A stretch of DNA of 55,390 bases from Bacillota bacterium (GCA_023460955.1 JAEWOH010000023.1:1-55390), one strand, 5' to 3'; shown: positions 9,846 to 18,732, numbered from the stretch's first letter. The notes: generated by a model from the sequence alone, not told the origin. Made by a program: numbers and translations.

Positions 9846-9965
9846 TTAATTTACTTCATCTTATTTTACATCAACATCAATTTAGTTTACTTCAATTTAG
9901 TTTACTTCAATTTAGTTTACTTACTTTTAATTTACTTATTTTTAATTTACTTAATTTTTTACTTT
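9846..9965. repeat. 15-bp AT-rich tandem repeat between chemoreceptor gene and asnB
   Basis: Units of the type TTCAATTTAGTTTAC repeat in register: 9876-9890, 9891-9905 and 9906-9920 are nearly identical, while 9921-9935, 9936-9950, 9951-9965 and 9846-9860 are degenerate. The period is a multiple of three, which keeps a 65-codon plus-strand frame open; its Leu/Tyr/Ile/Phe-rich composition looks like a by-product of the repeat, so it is not called as a gene. The array lies between the stop of the chemoreceptor gene and the asnB leader. Confidence 0.85.
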
Positions 9966-9971
9966 ATTTTA

Positions 9972-11498
9972 TTATCCTATTGTTATATCTATACCGACAA
10001 CACCGCTGATTTCACCTTTTGAGTTAAAAAACGGCGCTGAAACTGTAATGCAGGGATTTCGAGTTATAGCTGAAATATAGATGGTAGAGATGAATTCCTC
10101 GCCGCATATACTATGCTTAAACCAATCCCTTACATTGGCATTTGCTATACCGGCTTCGGGTATGGAACAAATAAATCTTCCTTTGCTATCGTTGGTCCAT
10201 GCTGCTTCAACAAAAGGATACTGTTGCATAAAATTACTTAGAATGGAGTAATGAGTATCTTTATTTTTTGTTTCAATAATTTCTGGTCGAGAACACAGCT
10301 CATTTTTAATTAATAATATTGTATTTTGTGCCTTTTCTTGAGCATCACTTCCAAGGCCTTCGAAAACCCTGACGTCAGTGGAGAATAGGTTGGCAAGGCT
10401 ACCGGAGGCTTCATTTAAACGGTTGCCTAAAGAGGCTATACCCTCCATGTTATTCTTTTGCTGGTTAACTGAGATACATACATCCTCTACGGATTTTGAA
10501 GTCTGAAGAATAACCTCTTCAACTTCCTTGATTTGATTACCGACCTTTTGTGCTATTTCAACTTCCTCTTTAGAAATAACGCTTATCTTGTCCATCATAT
10601 AGAATACTTCATTGAAGGAATTATCAATTCTAACAAGATTAGTTTCTATATTCTTGCTGGCAGATCTACCGTCTTCAACACGAGAGGCACTTTCTCTGAC
10701 AACAGAATAAACGCCGTCAACTTCCGATTGAATAGCCCTTATAAGATTATTTATATCGTCAACTGATTTGTTAGTGTCATCAGCCAATTTATGGATTTCA
10801 GAGGCAACAACTGCGAAACCTTTTCCATTCTCACCGGCTCTGGCCGATTCAATGGTAGCGTTAAGTGCAAGTAGTTGTGTCTGCTTGGATATGTTACTTA
10901 CAGTTTGAAGAATTTTAGCTATTTCCCTTGAAGTTTTCTGAAGAATCTCCATATTTGACAGGGTTTTATTCGAGGAAGTGTGTATTGAGTTGATAATTTC
11001 AACTATATCTAAAATTTCCTGAAGGCTTAACTTTACGTTTTCCTTTGAAATTTTACTTTTATTGATCATATCGACGGTTATACCATCCGCATTATGAAGG
11101 AGTTCTACGATGTTTCTCACTTCGGAAAGAGTATTCGATATACTTGAATTTACCTGATCATTGTTTTCTGCCATATCTCTGACTCTGTTATAAACATATT
11201 TTGCAAATTCATTATTCTCGTCAATAGTAACTGTTATGCTTTCAGACACTGAAGATATCTGACTTGAAGTTACCTGAACCTCAAGGCTTAGTTTCTTAAT
11301 TTGATCATTAAGTTCATTAATTTGATTTGAATGCTCTTGATTTTTTTTAGTCATCAACTGACTCACAAAAATAACATAAAAAGAAAGTAAAATTAACTTC
11401 AGTCCTAACGTTATGAAGGACCAACCATTAAAAACTGATAGAATAACGAAACATAGAGAAAATAAACCGGACGCAATGAAAAATGAAGTCCTTTTCAT
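9972..11498 (-). CDS. Methyl-accepting chemotaxis protein with C-terminal Cache-like sensor
   Basis: 508 residues, ATG at 11498 after GAGGGGGAT. Two N-terminal hydrophobic segments (about residues 5-50) with almost no extracellular loop are followed by long coiled-coil helices and the MCP signalling tip (ESARAGENGKGFAVVA). After the signalling domain lies about 110 residues resembling part of a Cache/PDC sensor (PFVEAAWTNDSKGRF..., NVRDWFKH, ITVSAPFFNSKGEISGVVGIDI). Such sensors are normally extracellular and N-terminal; a C-terminal, presumably cytosolic copy is unusual but known in some receptors. The gene sits 82 bases after glnN behind its own AATGGC attenuator, suggesting it senses a nitrogen-linked metabolite, which is inference. 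Confidence 0.88.
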   Translation of the reverse strand: MKRTSFFIASGLFSLCFVILSVFNGWSFITLGLKLILLSFYVIFVSQLMTKKNQEHSNQINELNDQIKKLSLEVQVTSSQISSVSESITVTIDENNEFAKYVYNRVRDMAENNDQVNSSISNTLSEVRNIVELLHNADGITVDMINKSKISKENVKLSLQEILDIVEIINSIHTSSNKTLSNMEILQKTSREIAKILQTVSNISKQTQLLALNATIESARAGENGKGFAVVASEIHKLADDTNKSVDDINNLIRAIQSEVDGVYSVVRESASRVEDGRSASKNIETNLVRIDNSFNEVFYMMDKISVISKEEVEIAQKVGNQIKEVEEVILQTSKSVEDVCISVNQQKNNMEGIASLGNRLNEASGSLANLFSTDVRVFEGLGSDAQEKAQNTILLIKNELCSRPEIIETKNKDTHYSILSNFMQQYPFVEAAWTNDSKGRFICSIPEAGIANANVRDWFKHSICGEEFISTIYISAITRNPCITVSAPFFNSKGEISGVVGIDITIG

Positions 11499-11518
11499 GG
11501 AAATTATCCCCCTCGGAT

Positions 11519-11567
11519 AAAAAACGGCAACAGCGCCAGGGTTTTAACCATAAGCGCCATTGCCTAT
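11519..11567 (-). promoter_or_regulatory. ANTAR-type attenuator between glnN and the chemoreceptor gene
   Basis: On the minus strand ATAGGC-AATGGC-GCTTAT forms a 6-bp hairpin (one G-U pair) with loop AATGGC (11550-11567). It overlaps a terminator: GGCAA (11560-11564) pairs with TTGCC (11526-11530), with inner stems GCGC/GCGC and GGTT/AACC, followed by six T (11519-11524). It acts as the glnN terminator by default and as an antitermination switch for the downstream gene if the regulator binds. Confidence 0.78.
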
Positions 11568-11580
11568 TATTTATTATTTA

Positions 11581-13674
11581 TTAAACATTAAACAAAAGAT
11601 CAGCATAGGTTGGGAAAGGATATATATCCTTTGGAAGGATGCATTCCAACTTATCTGCATCAGTTCTTAAAGCTTCCATTGCAGGAATTAAATTCTTACT
11701 GAAAGTTTCAGCCTGCTTCAAGGAATTTGATGTTTCGCTGTTTGCCTTATCCAGAGCCTTCTTTAAAGCTGTCAGGTTAGATGCAAAGGAACTGAGGACT
11801 GGTGAAAGCTCCTTGAGTACTGATGACTGAGCAGAAACTTCTACCGGCATTCCGGTTGCTTTTACTGAATTTATTGTATCTGACAATTCTTTGCTGAATT
11901 TGAAGGCAGCAGGGAGTATTTCTGTTTTCGCCATGTTTATCATTGTAAGGGCTTCAATATTGATAGTTTTTACATAGTTTTCAAGCAATATTTCATATCT
12001 TGATTCTATTTCTGATTTGCTTAATACACAATGCTTAACGAATACAGCTACATTCTTATCTTTAATAAAGGTTGGTATACATTCAACAGTTGACTTCATA
12101 TTGAGAAGACCTCTGCTTTCAGCTTCTGCAACCCATTCATCAGAATAGCCGTTACCGTTGAATATAATTCTCTTATGTTCCTTTACTGTTTCTGAAAGCA
12201 GAGAAGCTATTGCAGCATTTAAATCGCTGGATTCTTCGAGCTTATCAGCAAACTTTTGCAGTACTTCAGCAACAATTGTATTAAGTACAAAGTTTGCGCC
12301 TGCGATTGATGCAGAAGAACCAAGCATTCTGAACTCAAACTTATTGCCGGTGAATGCAAATGGTGAAGTTCTGTTACGATCTGTTGAATCTTTTGGAAGC
12401 TTTGGAAGACTCGCAACTCCTGTTTCAAGAATGTTGTTATATATCTTTCCTTTTGCTTTACCGTTTTCAAGCTGTTGTAGTATATCTGTCAGCTGATCGC
12501 CAAGGAATATTGAAACAATGGCGGGAGGAGCTTCATTAGCACCCAGTCTGTGGTCGTTTCCTGCAGTTGCAACAGATAAACGGAGTAAATCCTGATAATC
12601 ATCAACAGCCTTAATTACAGCTGCAAGGAAAATGAGGAACTGAGTATTTTCATGTGGTGTTGAACCGGGTTCCAGAAGGTTCTGACCGTCATTGGTTGAC
12701 ATAGACCAGTTGTTGTGCTTACCGGAACCATTAACACCTGCGAATGGTTTTTCATGTAACAAACATACCAGGCCATGTCTTAGAGCAACCTTCTGCATTA
12801 ATTCCATAGTCAGTTGGTTGTGGTCAGTAGCAACGTTTGAAGAATTAAATATGGGAGCCAGCTCATGCTGTGCAGGAGCAACTTCATTATGTTTGGTTTT
12901 TGCAGATATTCCGAGTTTCCAGAGTTCACTATCAAGGTCCTTCATGTATGCTGAAACTCTTTCCTTTATATTTCCAAAGTAATGGTCTTCCATTTCCTGT
13001 CCCTTTGGAGGCTTGACACCAAAAAGGGTTCTGCCGGTAAAAAGCAGGTCCTTACGCTTTTTGAACAGTTCTCTGTCAATAAGGAAGTATTCCTGTTCAG
13101 GGCCAACAGTGGTTGTGACTCTTGTAGCAGTTGTGTTGCCAAGAATTTTCAATATTCTTAAAGCTTGCTTGTTGAGAGCTTCCATTGAGCGAAGAAGAGG
13201 AGTCTTTTTATCAAGAACCTCACCTGTATATGAGCAGAATGCAGTTGGAATATAAAGTGAGCCATCTTTTACAAAAGCGGGAGAAGTACAATCCCAAGCT
13301 GTATAGCCTCTAGCTTCATAGGTTGCTCTGAGTCCGCCTGATGGGAAGGAAGAAGCATCAGGTTCACCCTTTGTAAGTTCCTTGCCGGAAAACTCCATAA
13401 TAACCTTTCCATCAGCAGTTGGAGAAATGAACGAGTCATGTTTTTCAGCAGTAATTCCGGTCATTGGGTGAAACCAGTGAGTAAAGTGTGTTGCCCCTTT
13501 TTCAATTGCCCAATCCCTCATTACGCTTGCAACTACCTCTGCTACAGACTCATCAAGAGTCAAGCCCAATTCAATAGTTCTTTTTAAAGATTTATAGGTA
13601 GCCTTTGGAAGACGTTCATGCATAGTAGCATCATTGAACACACTGCTTCCATAAATTTCAGTTACATTTGACAT
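11581..13674 (-). CDS. glnN: Glutamine synthetase type III
   Basis: 697 residues from the ATG at 13674, which follows GAGGGGGTT; the frame extends 22 codons further upstream but that part overlaps the attenuator and has no ribosome site. The length and motifs (FPSGGLRATYEARGYTAWD near the N-terminus, GPEQEYFLIDR, NEVAPAQHELAP, GVNGSGKHNNWS) identify the large GSIII family found in Bacteroidetes, cyanobacteria and clostridia. It condenses glutamate and ammonia with ATP. The genome thus has two glutamine synthetases in this window (GSI at 18978). It sits 178 bases after aspS in the same direction behind an AATGGC attenuator; no convincing promoter is seen there, so it may be expressed by controlled readthrough from the gat operon. 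Confidence 0.95.
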   Translation of the reverse strand: MSNVTEIYGSSVFNDATMHERLPKATYKSLKRTIELGLTLDESVAEVVASVMRDWAIEKGATHFTHWFHPMTGITAEKHDSFISPTADGKVIMEFSGKELTKGEPDASSFPSGGLRATYEARGYTAWDCTSPAFVKDGSLYIPTAFCSYTGEVLDKKTPLLRSMEALNKQALRILKILGNTTATRVTTTVGPEQEYFLIDRELFKKRKDLLFTGRTLFGVKPPKGQEMEDHYFGNIKERVSAYMKDLDSELWKLGISAKTKHNEVAPAQHELAPIFNSSNVATDHNQLTMELMQKVALRHGLVCLLHEKPFAGVNGSGKHNNWSMSTNDGQNLLEPGSTPHENTQFLIFLAAVIKAVDDYQDLLRLSVATAGNDHRLGANEAPPAIVSIFLGDQLTDILQQLENGKAKGKIYNNILETGVASLPKLPKDSTDRNRTSPFAFTGNKFEFRMLGSSASIAGANFVLNTIVAEVLQKFADKLEESSDLNAAIASLLSETVKEHKRIIFNGNGYSDEWVAEAESRGLLNMKSTVECIPTFIKDKNVAVFVKHCVLSKSEIESRYEILLENYVKTINIEALTMINMAKTEILPAAFKFSKELSDTINSVKATGMPVEVSAQSSVLKELSPVLSSFASNLTALKKALDKANSETSNSLKQAETFSKNLIPAMEALRTDADKLECILPKDIYPFPTYADLLFNV

Positions 13675-13730
13675 ACTAATAACCCCCTCAATTAATTTAA
13701 TATAGATTTTTTTATTTGATTTATTTATTA

Positions 13731-13781
13731 AAAAAGGCATTCCACTCCCTTGTTAAATAAGGAGTGAAACGCCATTGTTCC
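13731..13781 (-). promoter_or_regulatory. ANTAR-type attenuator leader of glnN
   Basis: On the minus strand GGAAC-AATGGC-GTTTC is a 5-bp hairpin with hexaloop AATGGC (13766-13781). The terminator starts inside it: GGCG (13770-13773) and CACTCC pair with GGGAGTG and TGCC (13736-13739), followed by six T. Just upstream (about 13785-13806) GGTTTTAA-ATTGAA-TTTAACC may be the companion P1 hairpin, again with A at loop position 1 and G at 4, though its stem has a mismatch and a bulge. Confidence 0.8.
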
Positions 13782-13852
13782 ACGGTTAAATTCAATTTAA
13801 AACCCTGACAAATCGTTCTGAACAATCAATACTGTGTAAGATTGCTTAAAGT

Positions 13853-15166
13853 TTAAGGATCAAGTCTTGACATATCCCTTGGAAATAGTGAGGCTTCACG
13901 AACATTCTTCTGATTTAGAAGCATCATGAGTAATCTCTCAAGACCTATACCCAAACCGCCATGGGGCGGCATCCCGTATTTGTGTATCATAAGATAGGAT
14001 TTAAAGTCTTCAGGATCCAAACCCTTATCCTTCATTTTCTGAACCTGTTGTTCATAATCATGAATCCTCTGTCCCCCGGTAGTCACTTCGAGTCCTCTGA
14101 AAAAGAGATCAAAGCTGCAGGCATAATCAGGATTTTCTTTATCATCCATAGCATAGAAGGGACGTTTTGAAGAAGGAAAGTGAGTAATGAATACAAAATC
14201 GCTTTTGAATTCTTTTTTCACATATTCACTTATAGCTATTTCTTCATCAGGTTCAAAGTCGTAATAGTTTTTAATCTTATGTCCCAGCTGCTTTAGTATT
14301 TCCTTGCCTTCTATAAATGTTAAAGCGGGTATTGTTTCTATTTCCGGTATATCCACATTAAGCAGAGCTATTTCAGCAGAATAGTTTGTTTTAAGCTCCT
14401 CCATTACAGCCTTCAACATACCGGTTTCCATTGCCATTACATCGTACATATCATTAATATAGCCCATTTCAAAGTCAAGTCCGATATATTCGTTCAAATG
14501 CCTTGAGGTATTGTGCTTTTCTGCTCTGTAGACAGGTGCAATCTCAAAAACTCTGTCAAAGACTCCAACCATGGTCTGCTTATAAAACTGAGGACTCTGG
14601 TTTAAAAACGCCTTTTCACCGAAATAATCAAGCTTAAATATATTAGCTCCGCCTTCAGCACCTGCTTTTACTATTTTAGGAGAGTGAATCTCTGTAAAGC
14701 CCTTAGAAAGCATGAAGTTTCTAAATCCTGAGATAATGCCTTCTTGAAGTTTAAAAACCGCTCTTTGTTTATGGTTTCTTAGTACGAACGGACGATGTTC
14801 AAGGTTAACCTCAAGAGAAATATTCAAGCCTTTTTTATTTATACTGATAGGCATTTGAGCAAATGGGGAAGAGAGGATGGTAATATCCTTCAAACAGAGC
14901 TCAAAACCATTTGCGGCTCTGTGGTCGGCCTTTACAGTTCCTGTAGCCTCTACACTGTCATTTTCCTGTAATTTACTCAATTCAAATTTACATATTTCAG
15001 GATCATAAACACATTGAACCAGGTGGCGTCCGGTACGGAGGATTATAAAGGCGAATGTACCCATATCACGTATTCTGTAGATTGATCCGTTCAGTGTCAA
15101 TTCAGACTGGTCTGTTACATTTTCAGGACTAAACAAGGCTGAGTCGTTTTGTGATATTGACTTCAT
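13853..15166 (-). CDS. aspS: Aspartyl-tRNA synthetase, archaeal-type, probably non-discriminating
   Basis: 437 residues; the ATG at 15166 lies one base after the gatB stop and uses a GGGAGG box inside gatB. An N-terminal OB-fold anticodon domain (about 1-110) precedes the class II catalytic core with NQSPQFYKQ, FEIAPVYRAEKHNTSRHLNE and the motif 3 GGLGIGLERLLM. The length and core are of the compact archaeal/eukaryal AspRS class, not the 580-600-residue bacterial form. Fusion in one operon with gatCAB suggests it charges tRNA(Asn) with Asp for transamidation to Asn-tRNA. Non-discrimination is inferred from context, not from a diagnostic residue. Confidence 0.88.
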   Translation of the reverse strand: MKSISQNDSALFSPENVTDQSELTLNGSIYRIRDMGTFAFIILRTGRHLVQCVYDPEICKFELSKLQENDSVEATGTVKADHRAANGFELCLKDITILSSPFAQMPISINKKGLNISLEVNLEHRPFVLRNHKQRAVFKLQEGIISGFRNFMLSKGFTEIHSPKIVKAGAEGGANIFKLDYFGEKAFLNQSPQFYKQTMVGVFDRVFEIAPVYRAEKHNTSRHLNEYIGLDFEMGYINDMYDVMAMETGMLKAVMEELKTNYSAEIALLNVDIPEIETIPALTFIEGKEILKQLGHKIKNYYDFEPDEEIAISEYVKKEFKSDFVFITHFPSSKRPFYAMDDKENPDYACSFDLFFRGLEVTTGGQRIHDYEQQVQKMKDKGLDPEDFKSYLMIHKYGMPPHGGLGIGLERLLMMLLNQKNVREASLFPRDMSRLDP

Positions 15167-15167
15167 T

Positions 15168-16613
15168 TTACATTCCTCCCTTCAATTTGTTAAGTTCACT
15201 TCTAAGCACTTCCTGTACTACCTTTGGATTACCCCTGCCGGCAAGGGCTCTTGAGCACTGACCCATGAGGAAACCAAAAGTTTTATCCTTGCCTTCGAGA
15301 TATTCTGCAACAGCCTTATCATTATTAGCAAGTATTTCTTTTACTGTATTTTCAACTTCAGAAGTATCATTGATAACTTTATAACCTTTTTCCGCAACTA
15401 TTGCTTCTGGTTCTTTTCCTGTTTCAAACATTTCAGCAAGAACCTTTTTAGCATTGGCTGCTGTAACTTCTTCTGCTTCCACCATTTTGATAAGCCGTCC
15501 CAGTACATTACCTCCAAAAGGTATAGCTTCAGCTGGCAGCCCCGAATCATTCAGTCTTCTTAAAACCTCAACTATTATGAAGTTTGATGCGGCTTTTGGA
15601 TTTCCGCATTCCTTTGCTGCATATTCAAAAAAGTCCGATAAGCTTACCGAGGTCAGAAGCAGACTTGCATCAGCTTCACTTAAAGCATACTCCGAAGTAT
15701 ACTTGGCGAATCTCTTATCAGGAAGTTCGGGAAGTGAGCGTTTAATAGCCTCAATTTCTTCCTTTGTAAACGTTATGGGGACTACATCAGGTTCAGGGAA
15801 ATATCTGTAATCATGAGCATCTTCTTTACTTCTCATGGCTTTACTTTCGCCCTTGTTATCATCCCAACGCCTTGTTTCCTGTGTTATTTTTTTACCTTCA
15901 TCCAACAATTCCGATTGTCTTTGAATTTCTGCATCAATGGATCTGGCAATACCTCTGATTGAGTTGATATTCTTCATCTCGGTTCTGGTCCCCAACTCAT
16001 CCGTACCAAAGGGACGTATAGAAACATTAACGTCGGCTCTAAGTGAACCTTCCTCCATACGGCAATCGGAAACACCGGAATAGAGCAGCATCAAGCGTAC
16101 TTTTTCAACGAATTCCTTAGCTTCTTCAGAGGAAGAAAGGTCAGGCTTGGTTACTATTTCTATAAGCGGGACACCGCAGCGATTATAGTCCGCGAGACTG
16201 TATTTGTCATAACCGTCATGAAGAAGCTTTCCTGCATCCTCTTCAAGGTGTATTCTTTCTATTCTTATAAACTTTTCACCCTGTGGGGTATTAATTGTGA
16301 GTCCGCCGTTTTTACAAATAGGCAGATCAAACTGTGATATCTGGTAAGCCTTTGGAAGGTCAGGGTAAAAATAATTTTTTCTGTCCAGTTTTGAATGTTC
16401 ATTTATATCGCAATTAAGAGCGAGACCTGCCTTTACGGTATATTCAACAGCTGTTTTATTTAACACAGGCAGAGTACCGGGCATTCCGGTACAAACCGGA
16501 CAGCATCTAGTATTTGGCTCGCCCCCGAAATCTACGGGGCAGGTACAGAATATTTTCGACCTGGTTGATAACTCAGCATGTATTTCTAATCCTATGGTTG
16601 GAATATATTTCAT
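15168..16613 (-). CDS. gatB: Asp/Glu-tRNA(Asn/Gln) amidotransferase subunit B
   Basis: 481 residues, ATG at 16613 after AGAGGTTAG. It begins YIPTIGLEIHAELSTRSKIF with a four-cysteine zinc cluster (CTCPV ... RCCPVC) and has RSKEDAHDYRYFPEPD, all hallmarks of GatB, plus a C-terminal helical YqeY-like tail. GatB activates the misacylated Asp- or Glu-tRNA by phosphorylation and receives ammonia tunnelled from GatA. Second structural partner in gatC-gatA-gatB-aspS, 54 bases after gatA. Confidence 0.95.
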   Translation of the reverse strand: MKYIPTIGLEIHAELSTRSKIFCTCPVDFGGEPNTRCCPVCTGMPGTLPVLNKTAVEYTVKAGLALNCDINEHSKLDRKNYFYPDLPKAYQISQFDLPICKNGGLTINTPQGEKFIRIERIHLEEDAGKLLHDGYDKYSLADYNRCGVPLIEIVTKPDLSSSEEAKEFVEKVRLMLLYSGVSDCRMEEGSLRADVNVSIRPFGTDELGTRTEMKNINSIRGIARSIDAEIQRQSELLDEGKKITQETRRWDDNKGESKAMRSKEDAHDYRYFPEPDVVPITFTKEEIEAIKRSLPELPDKRFAKYTSEYALSEADASLLLTSVSLSDFFEYAAKECGNPKAASNFIIVEVLRRLNDSGLPAEAIPFGGNVLGRLIKMVEAEEVTAANAKKVLAEMFETGKEPEAIVAEKGYKVINDTSEVENTVKEILANNDKAVAEYLEGKDKTFGFLMGQCSRALAGRGNPKVVQEVLRSELNKLKGGM

Positions 16614-16667
16614 GGCGCTAACCTCTCATCTGCGTGCCGAGCACGCTCATTAATATATCATTGTTTC

Positions 16668-18128
16668 TTAGAGTACTGGCACTCTTAGCTGTGGTGCAAA
16701 ATCTGCCTCAAAGCCGGCAGCTGCCCGGAACACTTCACGTTCTCCAAGAGGTTTTCCGGTAAAGGATAGACCTATTGGCATTCCGTCTGAATCATAGCCG
16801 CAGGGAAGAGAAATTGACGGTAGTCCGGCAATGTTTGCAGATACGGTATAAATATCCGCAAGATACATACTCAAAGGATTATCAGTATTCTTTCCAAGCT
16901 CAAAGGCCGTTTCAGGAGTAGTGGGATGAAGAACAAGATCAAATTTTGAAAATGCTTGGTCAAAGCCCTGACTTATCATAGTTCTAAGCTTGAGTGCCTT
17001 TTTATAGTAAGCATCATAGTAACCTGAGGCAAGAGCATAGGTTCCAAGTAAGATTCTTCTCTTTACTTCCCGTCCAAAGCCTTCAGCTCTTGACTTTTCT
17101 ATCATCTCATTAAAAGATTTGCAGTTTTCAGCCCTGTAGCCATATTTTACACCGTCATATCTTGACAGGTTGGAACTTGCTTCAGCAGACGACATTAGAT
17201 AGTAGGCCGGAACAGCGTGCTTTAAACTCGGCATTGAAAACTCCTCAACCTTTGCACCCAGTTTTTCAAGGGTAGCAATTGATTTATATAAAGCTGTTCT
17301 TACCTCACTGTTCAAACCCTCAGTAAGATATTCCTTTGGTAAACCGATTTTTAAACCATCAATATTTCTGTTCAGTGATGAAGCATAAGTATTTTCAGGA
17401 TTGTAATTCAAAGAAGTACCATCCTTTGGATCGTGGCCGCAAATAGAATCAAGCAGTATTGCACAGTCTTCAACCGTTTTTCCTATGGGACCAATCTGAT
17501 CAAGTGATGAAGCGAAAGCTACAAGACCGTATCTTGAAACTAAACCATAAGTAGGCTTCATACCGACAACTCCACAAAAGGCTGCAGGTTGTCGCACTGA
17601 ACCGCCGGTATCGGAGCCCAGTGATCCTAAAGCTAGTGAAGCTGCAACTGAAGCAGCTGAACCTCCGGATGAACCTCCGGGAACCCTGCTCAGGTTAAAA
17701 GGGTTTCTAGTTTTTTTGAAGGCAGAATTTTCTGTAGAGCCTCCCATTGCAAATTCGTCCAAATTAACTTTTCCGAGAACTACGGCATTTTGGGAATTCA
17801 ACTTATCAACTGCAGTAGCTGTATACGGAGGTATGAAGTTTTCCAGCATTCTTGATGCACAGGTTGTTTTAATACCTTCGGTACACATATTATCTTTTAT
17901 ACTCAGTGGTATTCCGCTAAGTAGTGATGCATTTCCTGCATCAATTTTGTTTTGGGCCTCAGATGCCTGTTTCAAGGCACTTTCCTCACATATGGTGAGA
18001 TAGGCATCAACTTGAACATCAAGTTTCTTTATTCTATCAAGAAATGTATTCGTCAGTTCAATGGCACTGATTTGTTTTGAGTCTAAAAGTGATCTGGCTT
18101 CTTTTATAGTTAATTTAGTAATATCCAT
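16668..18128 (-). CDS. gatA: Asp/Glu-tRNA(Asn/Gln) amidotransferase subunit A
   Basis: 486 residues, ATG at 18128 after GGAG. The amidase-signature glycine/serine run GGSSGGSAASVAA and the upstream SIKDN lysine supply the Ser-cisSer-Lys catalytic triad. GatA hydrolyses glutamine (or asparagine) and channels ammonia to GatB. The length is normal for the family. It lies 56 bases after gatC in the same operon. Confidence 0.95.
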   Translation of the reverse strand: MDITKLTIKEARSLLDSKQISAIELTNTFLDRIKKLDVQVDAYLTICEESALKQASEAQNKIDAGNASLLSGIPLSIKDNMCTEGIKTTCASRMLENFIPPYTATAVDKLNSQNAVVLGKVNLDEFAMGGSTENSAFKKTRNPFNLSRVPGGSSGGSAASVAASLALGSLGSDTGGSVRQPAAFCGVVGMKPTYGLVSRYGLVAFASSLDQIGPIGKTVEDCAILLDSICGHDPKDGTSLNYNPENTYASSLNRNIDGLKIGLPKEYLTEGLNSEVRTALYKSIATLEKLGAKVEEFSMPSLKHAVPAYYLMSSAEASSNLSRYDGVKYGYRAENCKSFNEMIEKSRAEGFGREVKRRILLGTYALASGYYDAYYKKALKLRTMISQGFDQAFSKFDLVLHPTTPETAFELGKNTDNPLSMYLADIYTVSANIAGLPSISLPCGYDSDGMPIGLSFTGKPLGEREVFRAAAGFEADFAPQLRVPVL

Positions 18129-18184
18129 TTAAATCTCCATTCCGCCGCTGTTTCAGCGATTAAAGTAGTAATAAGAGTCCCTTT

Positions 18185-18472
18185 CTATTCAATCATCTTT
18201 GGGATGGCAAAGCAATTCTCTACTGCATGCTTTGAATTAGAAAGAATTTTCTCGGTATCAAATGGATTACCAGGGTTATCTTCCCTCATATTATTGGTTA
18301 TTCTGGATATATGTTCAGTTGCATCAATACTTTCGGTGTCAATATCTTTTATTGTATCCATTAGTCCAATAATATCCTGCATATCCTCGGCCAGCGACTG
18401 CATTTCAGCTTCGTCCAGTGAGAGTTTTGACAATCCGGCTATATATTTAATGTAATCATTTGAATCAGCCAT
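18185..18472 (-). CDS. gatC: Asp/Glu-tRNA(Asn/Gln) amidotransferase subunit C
   Basis: 95 residues from the ATG at 18472, chosen because GGAGG lies 5 bases ahead; four extra upstream codons would include the ribosome site. Typical small GatC: IKYIAGLSKLSLDEAE near the N-terminus and MRED...GNPFD toward the end. GatC clamps GatA to GatB and stabilises the complex. It heads the minus-strand operon and is preceded by a promoter at 18632-18660 and an attenuator at 18553-18609. Confidence 0.93.
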   Translation of the reverse strand: MADSNDYIKYIAGLSKLSLDEAEMQSLAEDMQDIIGLMDTIKDIDTESIDATEHISRITNNMREDNPGNPFDTEKILSNSKHAVENCFAIPKMIE

Positions 18473-18552
18473 ATAAACCTCCATTTAACTGCATTATTAT
18501 ATTGGTAATTATTTTGTAAATTTGTATATTGTTAGTATTATACCAAAAAAAT

Positions 18553-18609
18553 AAAAAAAGCTGCACCAACAAAAAAAAGATTTTTTTGCTGACACAGCGC
18601 CTTTGCTGC
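18553..18609 (-). promoter_or_regulatory. ANTAR-type attenuator leader of the gatCAB-aspS operon
   Basis: On the minus strand GCAGC-AAAGGC-GCTGT is a 5-bp hairpin with hexaloop AAAGGC (18594-18609), A at position 1 and G at position 4. Its 3' arm GCTG also begins a terminator: it pairs with CAGC at 18560-18563, with an inner A-run/T-run stem, followed by seven T (18553-18559). No T-box signature was found in this leader, although clostridial aspS-gatCAB operons can be T-box controlled. Confidence 0.72.
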
Positions 18610-18631
18610 AACAATCATTAAATTTACATTG

Positions 18632-18660
18632 ATTATAATATAAACCCTGCAAAAAATCAA
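18632..18660 (-). promoter_or_regulatory. Sigma-A promoter of gatC operon
   Basis: On the minus strand TTGATT (18655-18660), a 17-base spacer and a perfect TATAAT (18632-18637). Transcription would start near 18625, giving a leader of about 150 bases that contains the attenuator. Confidence 0.8.
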
Positions 18661-18732
18661 TACATTTTAATAAGGATTTTATATAAAATTGGTTTTTTGC
18701 AAGATTTGAATCATGAAATTGCAAAAAAGTAC

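Noticed and set aside
9825..10022. 65-codon plus-strand frame rich in Leu, Tyr and Ile overlapping the chemoreceptor 3' end
   Set aside because: It is kept open by the 15-bp repeat, has no good ribosome site and overlaps a real gene in antisense.
18473..18660. T-box riboswitch before gatC
   Set aside because: Considered because related operons can use one, but no T-box consensus or specifier stem was found, and the leader is only about 150 bases.
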